Source of the DNA: Armatimonadota bacterium
GTDB lineage: Bacteria > Armatimonadota > UBA5829
Direction of reading: 5' to 3'
DNA: 60,229 nucleotides
NCBI GenBank assembly: GCA_039679645.1
Contig: JBDKUO010000024.1
Coordinates: forward strand, 1 to 60,229
Part shown: one piece after another, positions 43,701 to 51,217 of the stretch
Position numbering within the stretch: the first letter of the stretch is position 1
Layout: each line of letters begins with the position of its first letter
Notes under the pieces: generated by a model
What the model saw: only the letters and a program-made list of their open reading frames with translations
Told to the model about the DNA's origin: nothing
The model's database searches: none
Position numbers and translations under genes: made by a program

Positions 43701-43992
43701 GAATGAGATTTCCGAGGCTTTCCTGATATCTGGAAAGCTGTTCACTTCGCTCGGCTTCATCCAACGACCTGCCGATGTCCTTGGTCTCAATGTAACCCAG
43801 CGGCGTGTGGCCCTTTGTGACAATCAAATCCGGTGCGCCGCAGTCGATGCGCCTGGGTTCATTTGTCGCCATAATGCCGGGATGAATGCTCTCGACAAAC
43901 GCCTTCAGAGCCGGACGATGAGTATGTTCGGTCGAATCGCCTCTAGCAAGGCTGTTGCCGACGGTATGCAAATAGTCGATAAGGACTGTCAT
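40774..43992 (-). CDS. Single-chain restriction-modification enzyme (type ISP/IIG-like N6-adenine methylase)
   Basis: A 1072-residue defence enzyme. The N-terminus holds a PD-(D/E)XK-like nuclease site (APDLIVTKGHTPLGYIETKD). The centre is an N6-adenine methylase with YYTPEPVVSYIVRSV, motif I LDPATGTGTFLHGV and motif IV VVLGNPPYSGHS. The C-terminus (FRPFDIRYTYYTG-like INYRPFDIRYTYY, LAISTTRSVEIG, FDYMYAVFHSPTYR) matches the LlaBIII-type specificity domain. There is no helicase domain, unlike full type ISP enzymes of about 1500 residues. I chose ATG 43992; the frame opens earlier at 44196 but overlaps the TauE gene. No partner genes are adjacent. It sits just outside the integrated element. 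Confidence 0.82.
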   Translation of the reverse strand: MTVLIDYLHTVGNSLARGDSTEHTHRPALKAFVESIHPGIMATNEPRRIDCGAPDLIVTKGHTPLGYIETKDIGRSLDEAERSEQLSRYQESLGNLILTDYLEFRWYVGKERRAAARLATFDINGKLREDPDGSKQVVEIVRAFLETQTPTVANPRELAQRMAHIARLIRETITKALSRESDSGSLHSQLDGFRETLLHDLTEEQFADMYAQTICYGLFAARCNTSNGAHFTRQDAAYDLPKTNPFLRKMFQHIAGYDLDDRIAWAVDDVANLLAHADMERILQDFGKRTRQEDPVVHFYETFLAEYDPKMREARGVYYTPEPVVSYIVRSVDHILKTDFELPGGLADPAKVKLKNGDKEREVHKVQILDPATGTGTFLHGVIDLIHESLAGNQGMWSGYVRDHLLPRVHGFELLMAPYAVTHMKLGLQLQETGYDFEADERLHVYLTNTLEEAEKYAGHSLFSQFIVEEANAASRVKKDVPVMVVLGNPPYSGHSANKGQWINDLLHGKDTLTGKPTESYFQVDGKPLGEKNPKWLNDDYVKFIRFAQWRIEQTGHGVLAYISNHGYLDNPTFRGMRQSLMNTFDDIYVLDLHGNSKKKEHCPDGSKDENVFDIQQGVAIGIFVKRPHKGKHECKVRHFDLWGKRHEKYEWLSENSIPTTQWTETAPSAPFHMFASQDDKLREEYEKCWSIPSIYVLNSLGIATARDSFSICWTEDDIWQVVQDFISMDAEQARRRYSLGADTHDWKVPLAQKDVVESGPMRKHLVRINYRPFDIRYTYYTGHSGGFHCRPRDEVMRHMLNGEGNLAISTTRSVEIGRDWEHVFCMRDLTQLHSVSLKEVNYHFPLYVYPDRMSNGTLWEDEYANSPGRRRPNLSHQFIADFSKRLGMTFIPDGKGDRVSTFGPEDVFDYMYAVFHSPTYRARYTQFLKIDFPRLPLTSNPALFIRLCELGAELVALHLMDKTGKAPAAYNQPGTDVVERVRYTEPGQGAQIGRVWINDTQYFENVPPEVWGFHVGGYQVCQKWLKDRKDRKLSYDDLLHYARIVAALGNTIRLMEDIDKAIEEYGGFPIT

Positions 43993-44171
43993 ATGCTCAA
44001 CTTCTACACTTAATGTATATTTTCCTGTCGAACTAAAAGCAATCGGGCTAAGGTTTCGAGCTTTTGAGCGCTGCGGGTTCGCGGAAGACTGATTGGCTCT
44101 ACCAATGAACAGCCTTTTGGAGTATTCTATAGTAGGCTTTAGGTCCATTGCGGCATAAGGGGTATGATAAA

Positions 44172-44534
44172 TTGGCAACTGTGCTATCTTTTTCAATTCT
44201 TGGGTTTTTGGCAGGGATATTAAGTGGGTTGATCGGCATTGGCGGAGCGACGCTGGTCATACCTGCTTTGGTTTATTTTTTCAAGTTTTCGCAGCACAAG
44301 GCTCAGGGTACTACTCTCGCAATGATGATTCCGCCTATAGGGTTTCTGGCGGCCTATGCGTATTATAAAGCCGGTCAAGTAGATATTAAAGTTGCCGCCA
44401 TCCTGGCAGTTGGTTTCTTTGTTGGCGGGTACCTTGGTGCGAGGCTCGCAACCGGGGTCCCGGATCATGTGCTGAAAAAAATGTTCGGAGTGTTCCTGCT
44501 GATTGTTTCGCTCAGGATGATAATCAGCAAGTAA
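44172..44534 (+). CDS. TauE/SafE-family membrane transporter (half-size)
   Basis: A 120-residue membrane protein with four helices and the family motif GFLAGILSGLIGIGGATLVIP and then HKAQGTTLAMMIPP, plus GYLGARLATGVPDHVLKKMF. Most TauE/SafE proteins have about 250 residues and two such halves, so this one must pair with itself or another half. Start chosen at TTG 44172 with AAGGGG 9 bases upstream; another TTG at 44148 is possible. The family exports sulfite or organosulfur anions; the substrate here is unknown. Confidence 0.8.
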   Translation: MATVLSFSILGFLAGILSGLIGIGGATLVIPALVYFFKFSQHKAQGTTLAMMIPPIGFLAAYAYYKAGQVDIKVAAILAVGFFVGGYLGARLATGVPDHVLKKMFGVFLLIVSLRMIISK

Positions 44535-44591
44535 GCATAACCTGGGAACCGGCCCGGCTGTCCAAGCGTATCTACAGAGGGCAAAAAAGTG

Positions 44592-44613
44592 GCCCGCCGA
44601 ATGTTCGACGGGC
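44592..44613 (+). repeat. Hairpin between the TauE gene and murJ
   Basis: GCCCG/CGGGC outer stem with inner CGAA/TTCG around a TG loop and one mismatch. No U-run follows. It may be a weak terminator or part of the murJ leader. Confidence 0.4.
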
Positions 44614-44720
44614 GAAGAATGTAACCACACACTCTTTCGAAGGAGAATCATTAAGACCTGTTGCATATGGTGTGCCAATCAGGCATGCCGGGCGATAATC
44701 AGGTTCTTATACCGGTATTT

Positions 44721-46646
44721 ATGGCGTCACACCAGTCTTTTAAGAAAGCCGCCGGGCTCATGCTCGTGGCGGTGCTGCTCAGCCGTTTTCTCGGTCTGAT
44801 CCGAGACATGATCATTGCGCATCAGTTCGGCCAGACAGGGCCGACGAGCGCATACATTTCCGCATTTAACCTGCCTGACCTGCTTTACTTTTTCCTTTCA
44901 AGTGGAGCTCTCTCGGCTGCGTTTATACCGGTCTTTACCGAACGCTTCAGCACCGGCAGGCAAAAAGAGGCATGGGAAATTTTCAGCATCATAGCCTGCT
45001 TTATGGGTATTGTCCTGGGCGGCGCTGTAATACTGTTTTGGATATTTGCGAAGCCGCTGGTATGTGTGCTGGCGGTCCCTGGGTTTGTAAAGCACCATCC
45101 CGAGCTTATTCCATTGACAACTCTCCTGACGCGCATCATTCTGCCATGCCAGCTATTCTTCTTCCTTGGCGGATTGATGATGGCATCGCTGCAGTCCAGG
45201 CAGGAGTTTCGCGCCACGGCAGCCGGGCCGGTGATCTACAACATCGGCATTATTTTCGGCGCTTTGGTGCTCAGCCATTGGTTCAACATTGCCGGTGTCG
45301 CTATAGGTACACTGATCGGCGCATTTGCAGGCAACATCGTTTATGCGTATTATTGGATGCGCAAGCTCGGGTTTGAGTTCCATCCCAGTTTGAACCTGCG
45401 GCATTCGGGCGTTATTAAGATTGCACAGCTTGCCCTGCCCGTGGTGTTTGGGCTGGGCCTTCCACAGATCGATGTTATTATCAACCGCTGGTTCGCCAGT
45501 TTCGTCTCTGCTTCGTCTCCGGCCGCGCTCAACAATGCCAATCGTCTGATGCAGGTGCCGCTCGGCATTTTTGCCCAGGCAGCAGGCACGGCTATACTTC
45601 CATTGCTTGCTACCTACGCCGCCAAGCATGCCTACGATGACATGCGCAGCGGCATAGCTTATGGAGTGCGCGCGATCATGGTCGAGAGCATTCCGTCGAT
45701 GATGTTTATGATAATAATGGCCGACCCACTGGTGCGCACGGTCTATATGTCCGGTAAGTTTGGACCCGCCAGCGTCGGCACGGCAGCAATACCGCTGATT
45801 TATTACTCTCTCGGGATATTTGCCTGGGCAGGCCAGGCGATTGTGGCACGCGGGTTCTTTGCGCTGCAGGATACAATTACACCAGTTGCAACAGGCACTG
45901 TCGCCACTATCATTTTTATACCGATCAACTACATTCTCATGCGTAAGATGGGAACCGGCGGTATTGCACTCGCCACTACTATAGCCGTCTCGCTGCATTT
46001 CTTTGCCTTGGTATGGTTCCTGCGCAAAAAGCTTCATGGGCTCGAAGGCGGCAGTATTCTGAAGACCGTCGGGCGCATTATTGTTGCCGCCGCAGTGATG
46101 GGTGTTGTATGTTTTGGGGTGCGCCTGGGCATGTCCCGATTGGTCGGCTCGTGGCAGCTTCAGGATGGCGATATAAGCAGGCCAGTCGCATTTGCTCGCA
46201 CACTTCAAGAGGGCAGCACACCAATGTCGGCGTATTTGTATTCCAAGCTGTCATCTGACGCAAAGCGCAACCTAAATACTGCCGATGGTCGCCTTGAGAT
46301 GATGCACGATCTGAATATGGTCATCAAGAGCGGCAGCGTTTCACCTCAAGATGCGAAGCTATCGCCCAAACAGAACAGGCGGAGTCTTGAGTCGGCGTAT
46401 CCGAGTTTTATAGTCAAGCGCCCAATCGGCCGTGTCGAAAGCAAGATGGGCTCTTTCCTGACCGTGCTGGCGGCTATGTTCATTGGCGGTGGGGTATATC
46501 TTGTGCTTCTCAGGCTGCTCAAGGTCAACGAACTCGACTACCTCTGGAGCGGCCTGCGGAAAAAGCTCTTCAAGCGACCGGGTGGTGGAGACAGCGGCGC
46601 GAGTGTGCAATCTCCCGAGCCGCTCACAGTCCAGGAACCTGACTAG
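44721..46646 (+). CDS. murJ: Lipid II flippase MurJ with an unusual C-terminal insertion
   Basis: A 641-residue MOP-family flippase that moves lipid II across the inner membrane for peptidoglycan synthesis. Typical features: FKKAAGLMLVAVLLSRFLGL then IRDMIIAHQFG at the start, NLPDLLYFFLSSGALSAAFI and PVFTERF, ALPVVFGLGLPQIDVIINRW, and LMQVPLGIFAQAAGTAILP. Between predicted helices 13 and 14 lies an insertion of about 100 hydrophilic residues (about 487-590, with YLYSKLSSDAKRNLNTADGR), which raises the length above the usual 510-560. A Lys/Arg-rich tail follows the last helix. The start is uncertain: ATG 44721 fits the family, but an earlier TTG at 44661 has AAGGAG upstream. Confidence 0.88.
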   Translation: MASHQSFKKAAGLMLVAVLLSRFLGLIRDMIIAHQFGQTGPTSAYISAFNLPDLLYFFLSSGALSAAFIPVFTERFSTGRQKEAWEIFSIIACFMGIVLGGAVILFWIFAKPLVCVLAVPGFVKHHPELIPLTTLLTRIILPCQLFFFLGGLMMASLQSRQEFRATAAGPVIYNIGIIFGALVLSHWFNIAGVAIGTLIGAFAGNIVYAYYWMRKLGFEFHPSLNLRHSGVIKIAQLALPVVFGLGLPQIDVIINRWFASFVSASSPAALNNANRLMQVPLGIFAQAAGTAILPLLATYAAKHAYDDMRSGIAYGVRAIMVESIPSMMFMIIMADPLVRTVYMSGKFGPASVGTAAIPLIYYSLGIFAWAGQAIVARGFFALQDTITPVATGTVATIIFIPINYILMRKMGTGGIALATTIAVSLHFFALVWFLRKKLHGLEGGSILKTVGRIIVAAAVMGVVCFGVRLGMSRLVGSWQLQDGDISRPVAFARTLQEGSTPMSAYLYSKLSSDAKRNLNTADGRLEMMHDLNMVIKSGSVSPQDAKLSPKQNRRSLESAYPSFIVKRPIGRVESKMGSFLTVLAAMFIGGGVYLVLLRLLKVNELDYLWSGLRKKLFKRPGGGDSGASVQSPEPLTVQEPD

Positions 46647-46649
46647 CTA

Positions 46650-46678
46650 TTGATCAACACTTCCTGTTTTGGTATAAT
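46650..46678 (+). promoter_or_regulatory. Promoter of tRNA-Glu
   Basis: TTGATC (46650-46655), a 17-base spacer, then a perfect TATAAT (46673-46678). Predicted start near 46685, 4 bases before the mature tRNA. Confidence 0.75.
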
Positions 46679-46688
46679 AACAAAGCGC

Positions 46689-46763
46689 GGTCCCATGGTG
46701 CATCGGTTAGCACACGGCTCTTTCAAGGCCGGGAGAGGGGTTCAACTCCCCTTGGGACCGCCA
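46689..46763 (+). tRNA. tRNA-Glu (TTC anticodon)
   Basis: A 75-base tRNA with encoded CCA. The acceptor stem GGTCCCA pairs with TGGGACC, followed by G and CCA. The D arm has TCGGTTAGC. The anticodon stem-loop is CGGCT, loop CTTTCAA, GGCCG, placing TTC at positions 34-36 (glutamate). The T arm is GGGGTTCAACTCCCC. Its 3' end forms the left boundary of the integrated element: the recombinase gene on the other strand overlaps bases 46742-46763. Confidence 0.95.
46742..46763. other. Attachment site of the integrated element (tRNA 3' end)
   Basis: The recombinase reading frame runs into the tRNA and stops there, so the tRNA tail is shared by host gene and element. The other junction would be expected past 60229 and was not found here. 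The exact crossover point cannot be set from one junction. Confidence 0.55.
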
Positions 46764-48424
46764 CCGATATGTATATTTGCGAGCGCTCGGGGGTCTATTA
46801 GGTTACCTTCGAGCGTTTTTGTTTCTGAATCTGCCTTTATTTCTACAACAAGCTTCTTCAAGATCGATCTTCTTTGTGCGAAATCCGTCGACACAGCCGC
46901 TTCAGTTACCTCGTCCCTAAATTGCCTGAGTCTGTCAATATCCACCTTGGCAGGCTTCTCGACATCATTTACTCGCCGCAGTCGCTCAAGTGATGCCGAT
47001 GTATCATTGATGCGCTGCTTCAGTTCATCACTGCTCTGAACGCTACCGGCAACATCGAGCAAATTCGAGAGTTGTTTTTCAAGACGCTTAGCTTCGCACT
47101 TTCGCTCGGCGGAGGTGTCTGTGAAAGCACTCCAATAATCATCGATCTGGCAATTCATTTCATCCGCCCATTGCTGAAGCTTTGTAGGATCGTCCGGCAT
47201 ACGGGCAAGTATCTTGCTGAATATTAAGTTCTCGATTGTGTCTCTTGGAATATTCCACGCTGGCCCACAATCCGCACCGCGTCGATAGAGATGTGAACCA
47301 CAGGCATAGTAATCTCCTGATTTACGCTTTATACCAGCATAGTTTGCACTACAGAGTTTACATTTCAACAGACCACCCGAAAGCGCAAAACGGGATTCTT
47401 CTCCTTTACGGCCAGGTTTGGGTTTGCTTCTGTTATCTACCATCTTTCTAATGTCGTCACACTCCTGTTCCGTGATGATGGCAGGGTGGGCATCCGGGAC
47501 AACGACCCATTCGGATGGATCGCGCTGCCGCCGATTATTGCGGTCCGTGCAGTCCTCGCGGTTCCAAAATGCGGTACCAGCATATTGATATAACCGCGTC
47601 CAGTCGCCAATGAGCCCCTGAACGGTTGTATGACTCCACGCCGCTCGCTTGCTCGGAGTAGGAACGCCTGCACTGGTTAGTTTGGCGGCTATCGTATCAT
47701 ATCCGAGGTGCTGCCCAAGTCGCCAGTCCAAGAGCATAGTTTTTGCCCATTGCCACACAGGCTTGCCTGCAACTATCGTGTCATCGAGAACCCAGATAGC
47801 CTTGTAGATGTCAGTATGTTTAGCTGATCTGCCGATCTTAAGCCGTTGCTTTTTGTATCCCCACTGCGCCCATCCGCCGTTCTTGTAGGCCCATCCGGTC
47901 TCAGGGTCCCGCTGCTCGAAGTTGGTTTTCATATTCGGAATGACGACGTTCCTCAGCTTGATAGAGAAGAGGCGGTTCAGCGACCAGGTGAGAGGCATCA
48001 TTATAGCGCCGGTCTCGCTATCCGGGTCGTAATAGCCCTCTTCAGCCGACTCTATGCGGACGCCGTGACGGAGGAGATCACGCTGGATAGTTTGGGCGTT
48101 ATCGCCGCGGCTGAACCTGTCATAACGCCATACGAGCACGACTGTTGTGTGCGGGTCGTCCTTGGCATCTCTAAGGAGTCTCTTCCATCCGACGCGCAGA
48201 TCGTCATCCTTGAAAGCCGATATACCAAGGTCCTCATACCACTGGACAATCTCATAGCCGCGTTCACGGGCGTATGCCTCAATCCGCTTGCGCTGTGTCT
48301 CGGGGCTGATGTTCTTTTCGGCGGAGCGCTCGTGGCTGACGCGTACGTAAGCCCGGGCGCGCTCTTGCTGGAGAGGCTCCTGGTTGTTTTTGTTATGTGA
48401 GTTGAGGAGATCGGATAGGGACAT
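46742..48424 (-). CDS. Large serine recombinase (integrase)
   Basis: A 560-residue site-specific recombinase. The resolvase domain (about 22-165) carries the catalytic serine S30 in RAYVRVSHERS and the arginines in VWRYDRFSRGDN. A recombinase DNA-binding domain follows (about 185-300), then a zinc ribbon (CKLCSANYAG and YYACGSHLYRRGADC) and a coiled coil (about 440-500) typical of large serine integrases. The last codons (GGGPKGS) are the complement of the tRNA-Glu 3' end. I chose ATG 48424 over an in-frame TTG at 48445; neither has a good ribosome site. It should carry out integration and, with a directionality factor, excision of the element. Confidence 0.9.
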   Translation of the reverse strand: MSLSDLLNSHNKNNQEPLQQERARAYVRVSHERSAEKNISPETQRKRIEAYARERGYEIVQWYEDLGISAFKDDDLRVGWKRLLRDAKDDPHTTVVLVWRYDRFSRGDNAQTIQRDLLRHGVRIESAEEGYYDPDSETGAIMMPLTWSLNRLFSIKLRNVVIPNMKTNFEQRDPETGWAYKNGGWAQWGYKKQRLKIGRSAKHTDIYKAIWVLDDTIVAGKPVWQWAKTMLLDWRLGQHLGYDTIAAKLTSAGVPTPSKRAAWSHTTVQGLIGDWTRLYQYAGTAFWNREDCTDRNNRRQRDPSEWVVVPDAHPAIITEQECDDIRKMVDNRSKPKPGRKGEESRFALSGGLLKCKLCSANYAGIKRKSGDYYACGSHLYRRGADCGPAWNIPRDTIENLIFSKILARMPDDPTKLQQWADEMNCQIDDYWSAFTDTSAERKCEAKRLEKQLSNLLDVAGSVQSSDELKQRINDTSASLERLRRVNDVEKPAKVDIDRLRQFRDEVTEAAVSTDFAQRRSILKKLVVEIKADSETKTLEGNLIDPRALANIHIGGGPKGS

Positions 48425-48454
48425 TTTTAGCGCGTCTGGATTCAAGTCAAGGTA

Positions 48455-48469
48455 TGACCATAAAGGTCA
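48455..48469. promoter_or_regulatory. Inverted repeat upstream of the recombinase gene
   Basis: TGACC (48455-48459), five bases, GGTCA (48465-48469). Operator-like position 30-45 bases upstream of the recombinase start. Confidence 0.4.
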
Positions 48470-48487
48470 CACCATGCAATATTTAGT

Positions 48488-48499
48488 GTGAATATTCAC
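48488..48499. promoter_or_regulatory. 12-base palindrome upstream of the recombinase gene
   Basis: GTGAATATTCAC is a perfect palindrome between the antitoxin stop (48513) and the recombinase start. Confidence 0.35.
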
Positions 48500-48512
48500 T
48501 TTCTCGGCGGTA

Positions 48513-48803
48513 TCACCCAATCGACACGTGTAATTTCTTGCCGAGACCTTTTGCCACTTTGTTTAGCAGGCCAATGGACGTGTTCTGCTGCCCGCGCTCT
48601 ATGCGACTGATGTTACTCTGCTTTGTTCCGACCTTTGCAGCCAGTTCTTCCTGGGTCATACCCCGTTCAAGTCTGGCTTTTATGAGTTGTCGAGCAACTT
48701 CATATTCCGGAGCCAGTTCTTCCAATGCGGTGGCGAACTCAGAATCTTCTTCGATTAACTGCTGTCTTATTTTTTTCCAGGGAACACTGGTGGGCTTGTT
48801 CAT
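48513..48803 (-). CDS. HigA-type XRE antitoxin
   Basis: A 96-residue protein with an N-terminal helical segment that probably touches the toxin and a C-terminal helix-turn-helix (about 55-90: LIKARLERGMTQEELAAKVG and TKQSNISRIERGQQNTS). It would neutralise the toxin encoded just before it and repress the operon. It overlaps the toxin stop by 4 bases. The toxin-first order is characteristic of the HigBA group. Confidence 0.85.
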   Translation of the reverse strand: MNKPTSVPWKKIRQQLIEEDSEFATALEELAPEYEVARQLIKARLERGMTQEELAAKVGTKQSNISRIERGQQNTSIGLLNKVAKGLGKKLHVSIG

Positions 48804-49162
48804 TTTTGTGTCCTCCGTATATAGTCGTCCATGTATTTCTTTGCGATATCCAATTCGTGAGTATCCAATTTCATATCTTTCTTTATATATCCATGGAGCA
48901 AAATGAAGCGATTGTGGACCGGTAGAAAGTAGAATATACGTGATATATCACTGGCAAACTTCGTTCTAAGCTCCCACAAACCTTTGTATTTTTCACCTTT
49001 AATAGCTTTAACGTAGGGCTCTCGCAAATGAGTTCCGAACTCTGCGAGCATGTCAACATCACGGACTGATTTTGCTCGGTGTTTGACGGGAAGTTTACGT
49101 TGAAATTCCAATACCGGAATTTTCCCATCTTCTTTTGCATAAAGCTCTACTTCCCAATCCAT
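48800..49162 (-). CDS. HigB/RelE-type toxin (Gp49-like)
   Basis: A 120-residue toxin of the phage-derived Gp49/HigB family, presumably a ribosome-dependent mRNA interferase. Family segments: VELYAKEDGKIPVLEFQRKL, LREPYVKAIKGEKYKGLWEL, RTKFASDISRIFYFLPVHNR and FILLHGYIKKDMKLDTHELD then IAKKYMDDY. ATG 49162 has GAGG 6 bases upstream. First gene of the pair, with a palindromic operator over its -10. Confidence 0.87.
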   Translation of the reverse strand: MDWEVELYAKEDGKIPVLEFQRKLPVKHRAKSVRDVDMLAEFGTHLREPYVKAIKGEKYKGLWELRTKFASDISRIFYFLPVHNRFILLHGYIKKDMKLDTHELDIAKKYMDDYIRRTQK

Positions 49163-49181
49163 TATATGCCTCACATTTGAT

Positions 49182-49200
49182 ATTATATCACATATGATAT
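49182..49200 (-). promoter_or_regulatory. Promoter/operator of the toxin-antitoxin pair
   Basis: A minus-strand TATAAT (49187-49182) overlaps the palindrome ATATCA-CATA-TGATAT (49185-49200). The arrangement suits repression by the antitoxin. Confidence 0.5.
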
Positions 49201-49297
49201 GTTTGTCAACTGCTCAATGAAATAAATCAGCTATTGTGTCACCATCCGAGCGCTGCTGAATTGTGCCTGTTCGTCTGCGTGGCATGATACTTCCTTA

Positions 49298-49987
49298 CTA
49301 TGGCTTGCAAACCTCGCAAGCTCGATATCCGTTCTTTGTAGCCTCTGCTCGGCTGATTGATGTAACCTTTGAGTCCCGGATCGTTCGGCAGTCCCGGCGG
49401 TGGTAACAATGGCCACTCTTGGCTATGTATACGGAGCCGACAACAGCCTGCTTTTTCGGCTGCTCAGTCGGCTCGTCAATACTCTTACCTCTGTGCTGCG
49501 CTCTGAACTCCCATGGCGGGATTGGCTCGCTCTTTGCCCACAGGCCGAGTTTTGCCGACTTCGCCGAAGCCTCGTTCCTTGGTAGCACCGTCGATTTTGG
49601 CGCGTATTCTTTCCACCACCAGGCCATACCCATGGCCACGAGCTTTTGGTTCAGGTTAATCCTGCCCGGCAGGATCACGACAGCCACAACGCGGTTATCC
49701 CTATCCTTGCTTACAGGTTCAACGGCAACCTGTTTATTCAGCGCCAGTTCGGATGTTGCCTTGGTGGCCTCGGAGCCGAATTCCTGACTCTTTTCCGGGC
49801 AATCTATGCCGAACAGGCGAACATGCTCGATTGTCTGGCCGCGCTGCACTTCTATTGTGTCACCGTCCAGAATACGCAGGACCGTGGCGGCGTAGGGGCG
49901 CGGAGCGCAGGGTGCGGGAGAGCAGCAGAATGGTAAAACGCAGAGGAATAGCATTCCTCTTGAAATATTACTGGTATGAATCGGCAT
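49298..49987 (-). CDS. Secreted SNase-like nuclease with a C-terminal Cys/His domain
   Basis: A 229-residue exported nuclease. Signal peptide: MPIHTSNISRG then MLFLCVLPFCC. The staphylococcal-nuclease domain (about 30-150) shows ATVLRILDGDTIEVQRG, EHVRLFGIDCPEKSQEFG and MAWWWKEYAPKS, with Arg and Glu in catalytic positions. The last 45 residues form a small Cys/His module (CYHRRDCRTI and GYRACEVCKP) often found on cell-surface nucleases. Start uncertain: 49987 gives a charged n-region, while 49954 has AAGAGGA touching the ATG. It overlaps the upstream gene by 20 bases. Confidence 0.82.
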   Translation of the reverse strand: MPIHTSNISRGMLFLCVLPFCCSPAPCAPRPYAATVLRILDGDTIEVQRGQTIEHVRLFGIDCPEKSQEFGSEATKATSELALNKQVAVEPVSKDRDNRVVAVVILPGRINLNQKLVAMGMAWWWKEYAPKSTVLPRNEASAKSAKLGLWAKSEPIPPWEFRAQHRGKSIDEPTEQPKKQAVVGSVYIAKSGHCYHRRDCRTIRDSKVTSISRAEATKNGYRACEVCKP

Positions 49988-50648
49988 CGCCTGATAATAA
50001 ACTCTCTGGGCTAGTATCCGAAAAGCGTAGATCATCAAGTTCCCAAGTATCTTTATTTTCCTTATAGGTAAGCCTGCACAAATAATAATTGCGTATCATT
50101 GCACCAAAGCTGTTTTCAGAGTTCACTTCCGAGATTACTATATAAGTGCCAGGGCCATCGTGATGCACAATAACGCCATCTGAATCACTATCTTCTTCAT
50201 AAGTTGGAAACTTAGCTGTTGAAGGAGATTTTAAGTTGCGTTCAACAAAGACCTGAGACATAATAAATGCATTTTCTTCGTTGTTTTTAGATTCACTACC
50301 AGTTGACGTAGACAAGAAAAGCCAAATCAATAATATCACTGTGCCTGCAATTATCCCCGAGCATACATTTCTTTTCAACGGAGAGACTTGACATTGTCCC
50401 GATTTTGTATTCATTTGCACCGTGGGTGTTGCAGGAGTCGAGCAAGTCTTTTGGTTGTTTTGTATGTTGACTTGTCCAGTATACTGACTTCCAGATTGCG
50501 TGCTTGCCAAGAACCAGCCTGGATATTGTGGATTCGTTTGTATGTTAATAATAGGTGAGGTGATAGCTTCTTGGCCATTCAGCAGGATATGGCATCTCTC
50601 GCCTACACGCGGGATTTCTAAAAACACAACCTCAATGAATTGACTCAC
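49968..50648 (-). CDS. Single-pass membrane protein of the mobile element, unknown function
   Basis: A 226-residue protein in three parts. An N-terminal beta-rich module (about 1-60, VVFLEIPRVGERCHILL, GQEAITSPIINIQTNPQYPG) resembles small SH3-like folds. A polar linker leads to one membrane helix (about 99-117, SGIIAGTVILLIWLFLS). The C-terminal domain (about 128-226) has the phrase LKSPSTAKFPTY and NSFGAMIRNYYLCRL, seen in many uncharacterised phage and lipoprotein sequences. Located just before the nuclease. Function unknown. Confidence 0.65.
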   Translation of the reverse strand: MSQFIEVVFLEIPRVGERCHILLNGQEAITSPIINIQTNPQYPGWFLASTQSGSQYTGQVNIQNNQKTCSTPATPTVQMNTKSGQCQVSPLKRNVCSGIIAGTVILLIWLFLSTSTGSESKNNEENAFIMSQVFVERNLKSPSTAKFPTYEEDSDSDGVIVHHDGPGTYIVISEVNSENSFGAMIRNYYLCRLTYKENKDTWELDDLRFSDTSPESLLSGDADSYQ

Positions 50649-50663
50649 CGTTCTCCTCCTGGT

Positions 50664-50693
50664 AGGAGAACCTGAAACTGCTGGGTTCTCAGT
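50664..50693 (-). repeat. Hairpin repeat of the lysogenic operon, copy 1
   Basis: GAGAACC pairs with GGTTCTC around a 10-base loop. It lies between the ImmA stop and the next minus-strand gene, 16 bases before its start, and shares most bases with copy 2 at 52249-52278. Confidence 0.55.
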
Positions 50694-51189
50694 AATGTGT
50701 TGGTATTAATCTTGGTTTGTATGCAAGCCCGAGTTCTTGCAATCTCCGCCGCATAGCAGATATGCTCACATCGAACCTGGCGGCTAATGTGCCGGTCTTA
50801 TCGTACCGGTCCGGGTGACCGAGGTCTGATGCCTGCTCGCGGACCATATCGGCGGGCATAAGCAGCTCTGTTGCAAATTGATCGCATAGCCGCTCCATCC
50901 ACCGTGGCAGATCGACAGTGTATTTGTGGCCGGTCGCCTGGCCGATGATATGATGCCCGATCTCGTGCGCCAAAGTAAAGCGTAGTCGTGATTGTGGGAT
51001 ATAGTTATTCAGCCCGATCACGCTGACTCCAGGAACATAGTAGCCCGGCACTTGCACACAGGATTCTATGCTCTCTATATTCAGGCCGAGGTGGTCACAA
51101 ACACAATGCAGATCACACGGAAGCTCAAGTCCTAAATGGCTCCACGCGCTCTGTGTCCACCGCCGGATTGTATACTCATCGACAAACAC
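50689..51189 (-). CDS. ImmA/IrrE-family metallopeptidase
   Basis: A 166-residue zinc protease with the HEXXH motif in RFTLAHEIGHHIIGQ and downstream ERLCDQFATELLMPADMV (third ligand region). In ICEBs1-type elements such proteases cleave the XRE repressor to induce excision. It is in the same minus-strand block as the XRE repressor at 52286, so the same job is likely here. The C-terminal part has a helix-turn-helix-like LAARFDVSISAMRRRLQELG. Cytoplasmic. Confidence 0.88.
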   Translation of the reverse strand: MFVDEYTIRRWTQSAWSHLGLELPCDLHCVCDHLGLNIESIESCVQVPGYYVPGVSVIGLNNYIPQSRLRFTLAHEIGHHIIGQATGHKYTVDLPRWMERLCDQFATELLMPADMVREQASDLGHPDRYDKTGTLAARFDVSISAMRRRLQELGLAYKPRLIPTHY

Positions 51190-51217
51190 TACCTACTGCC
51201 TACTACACTGACTTACA

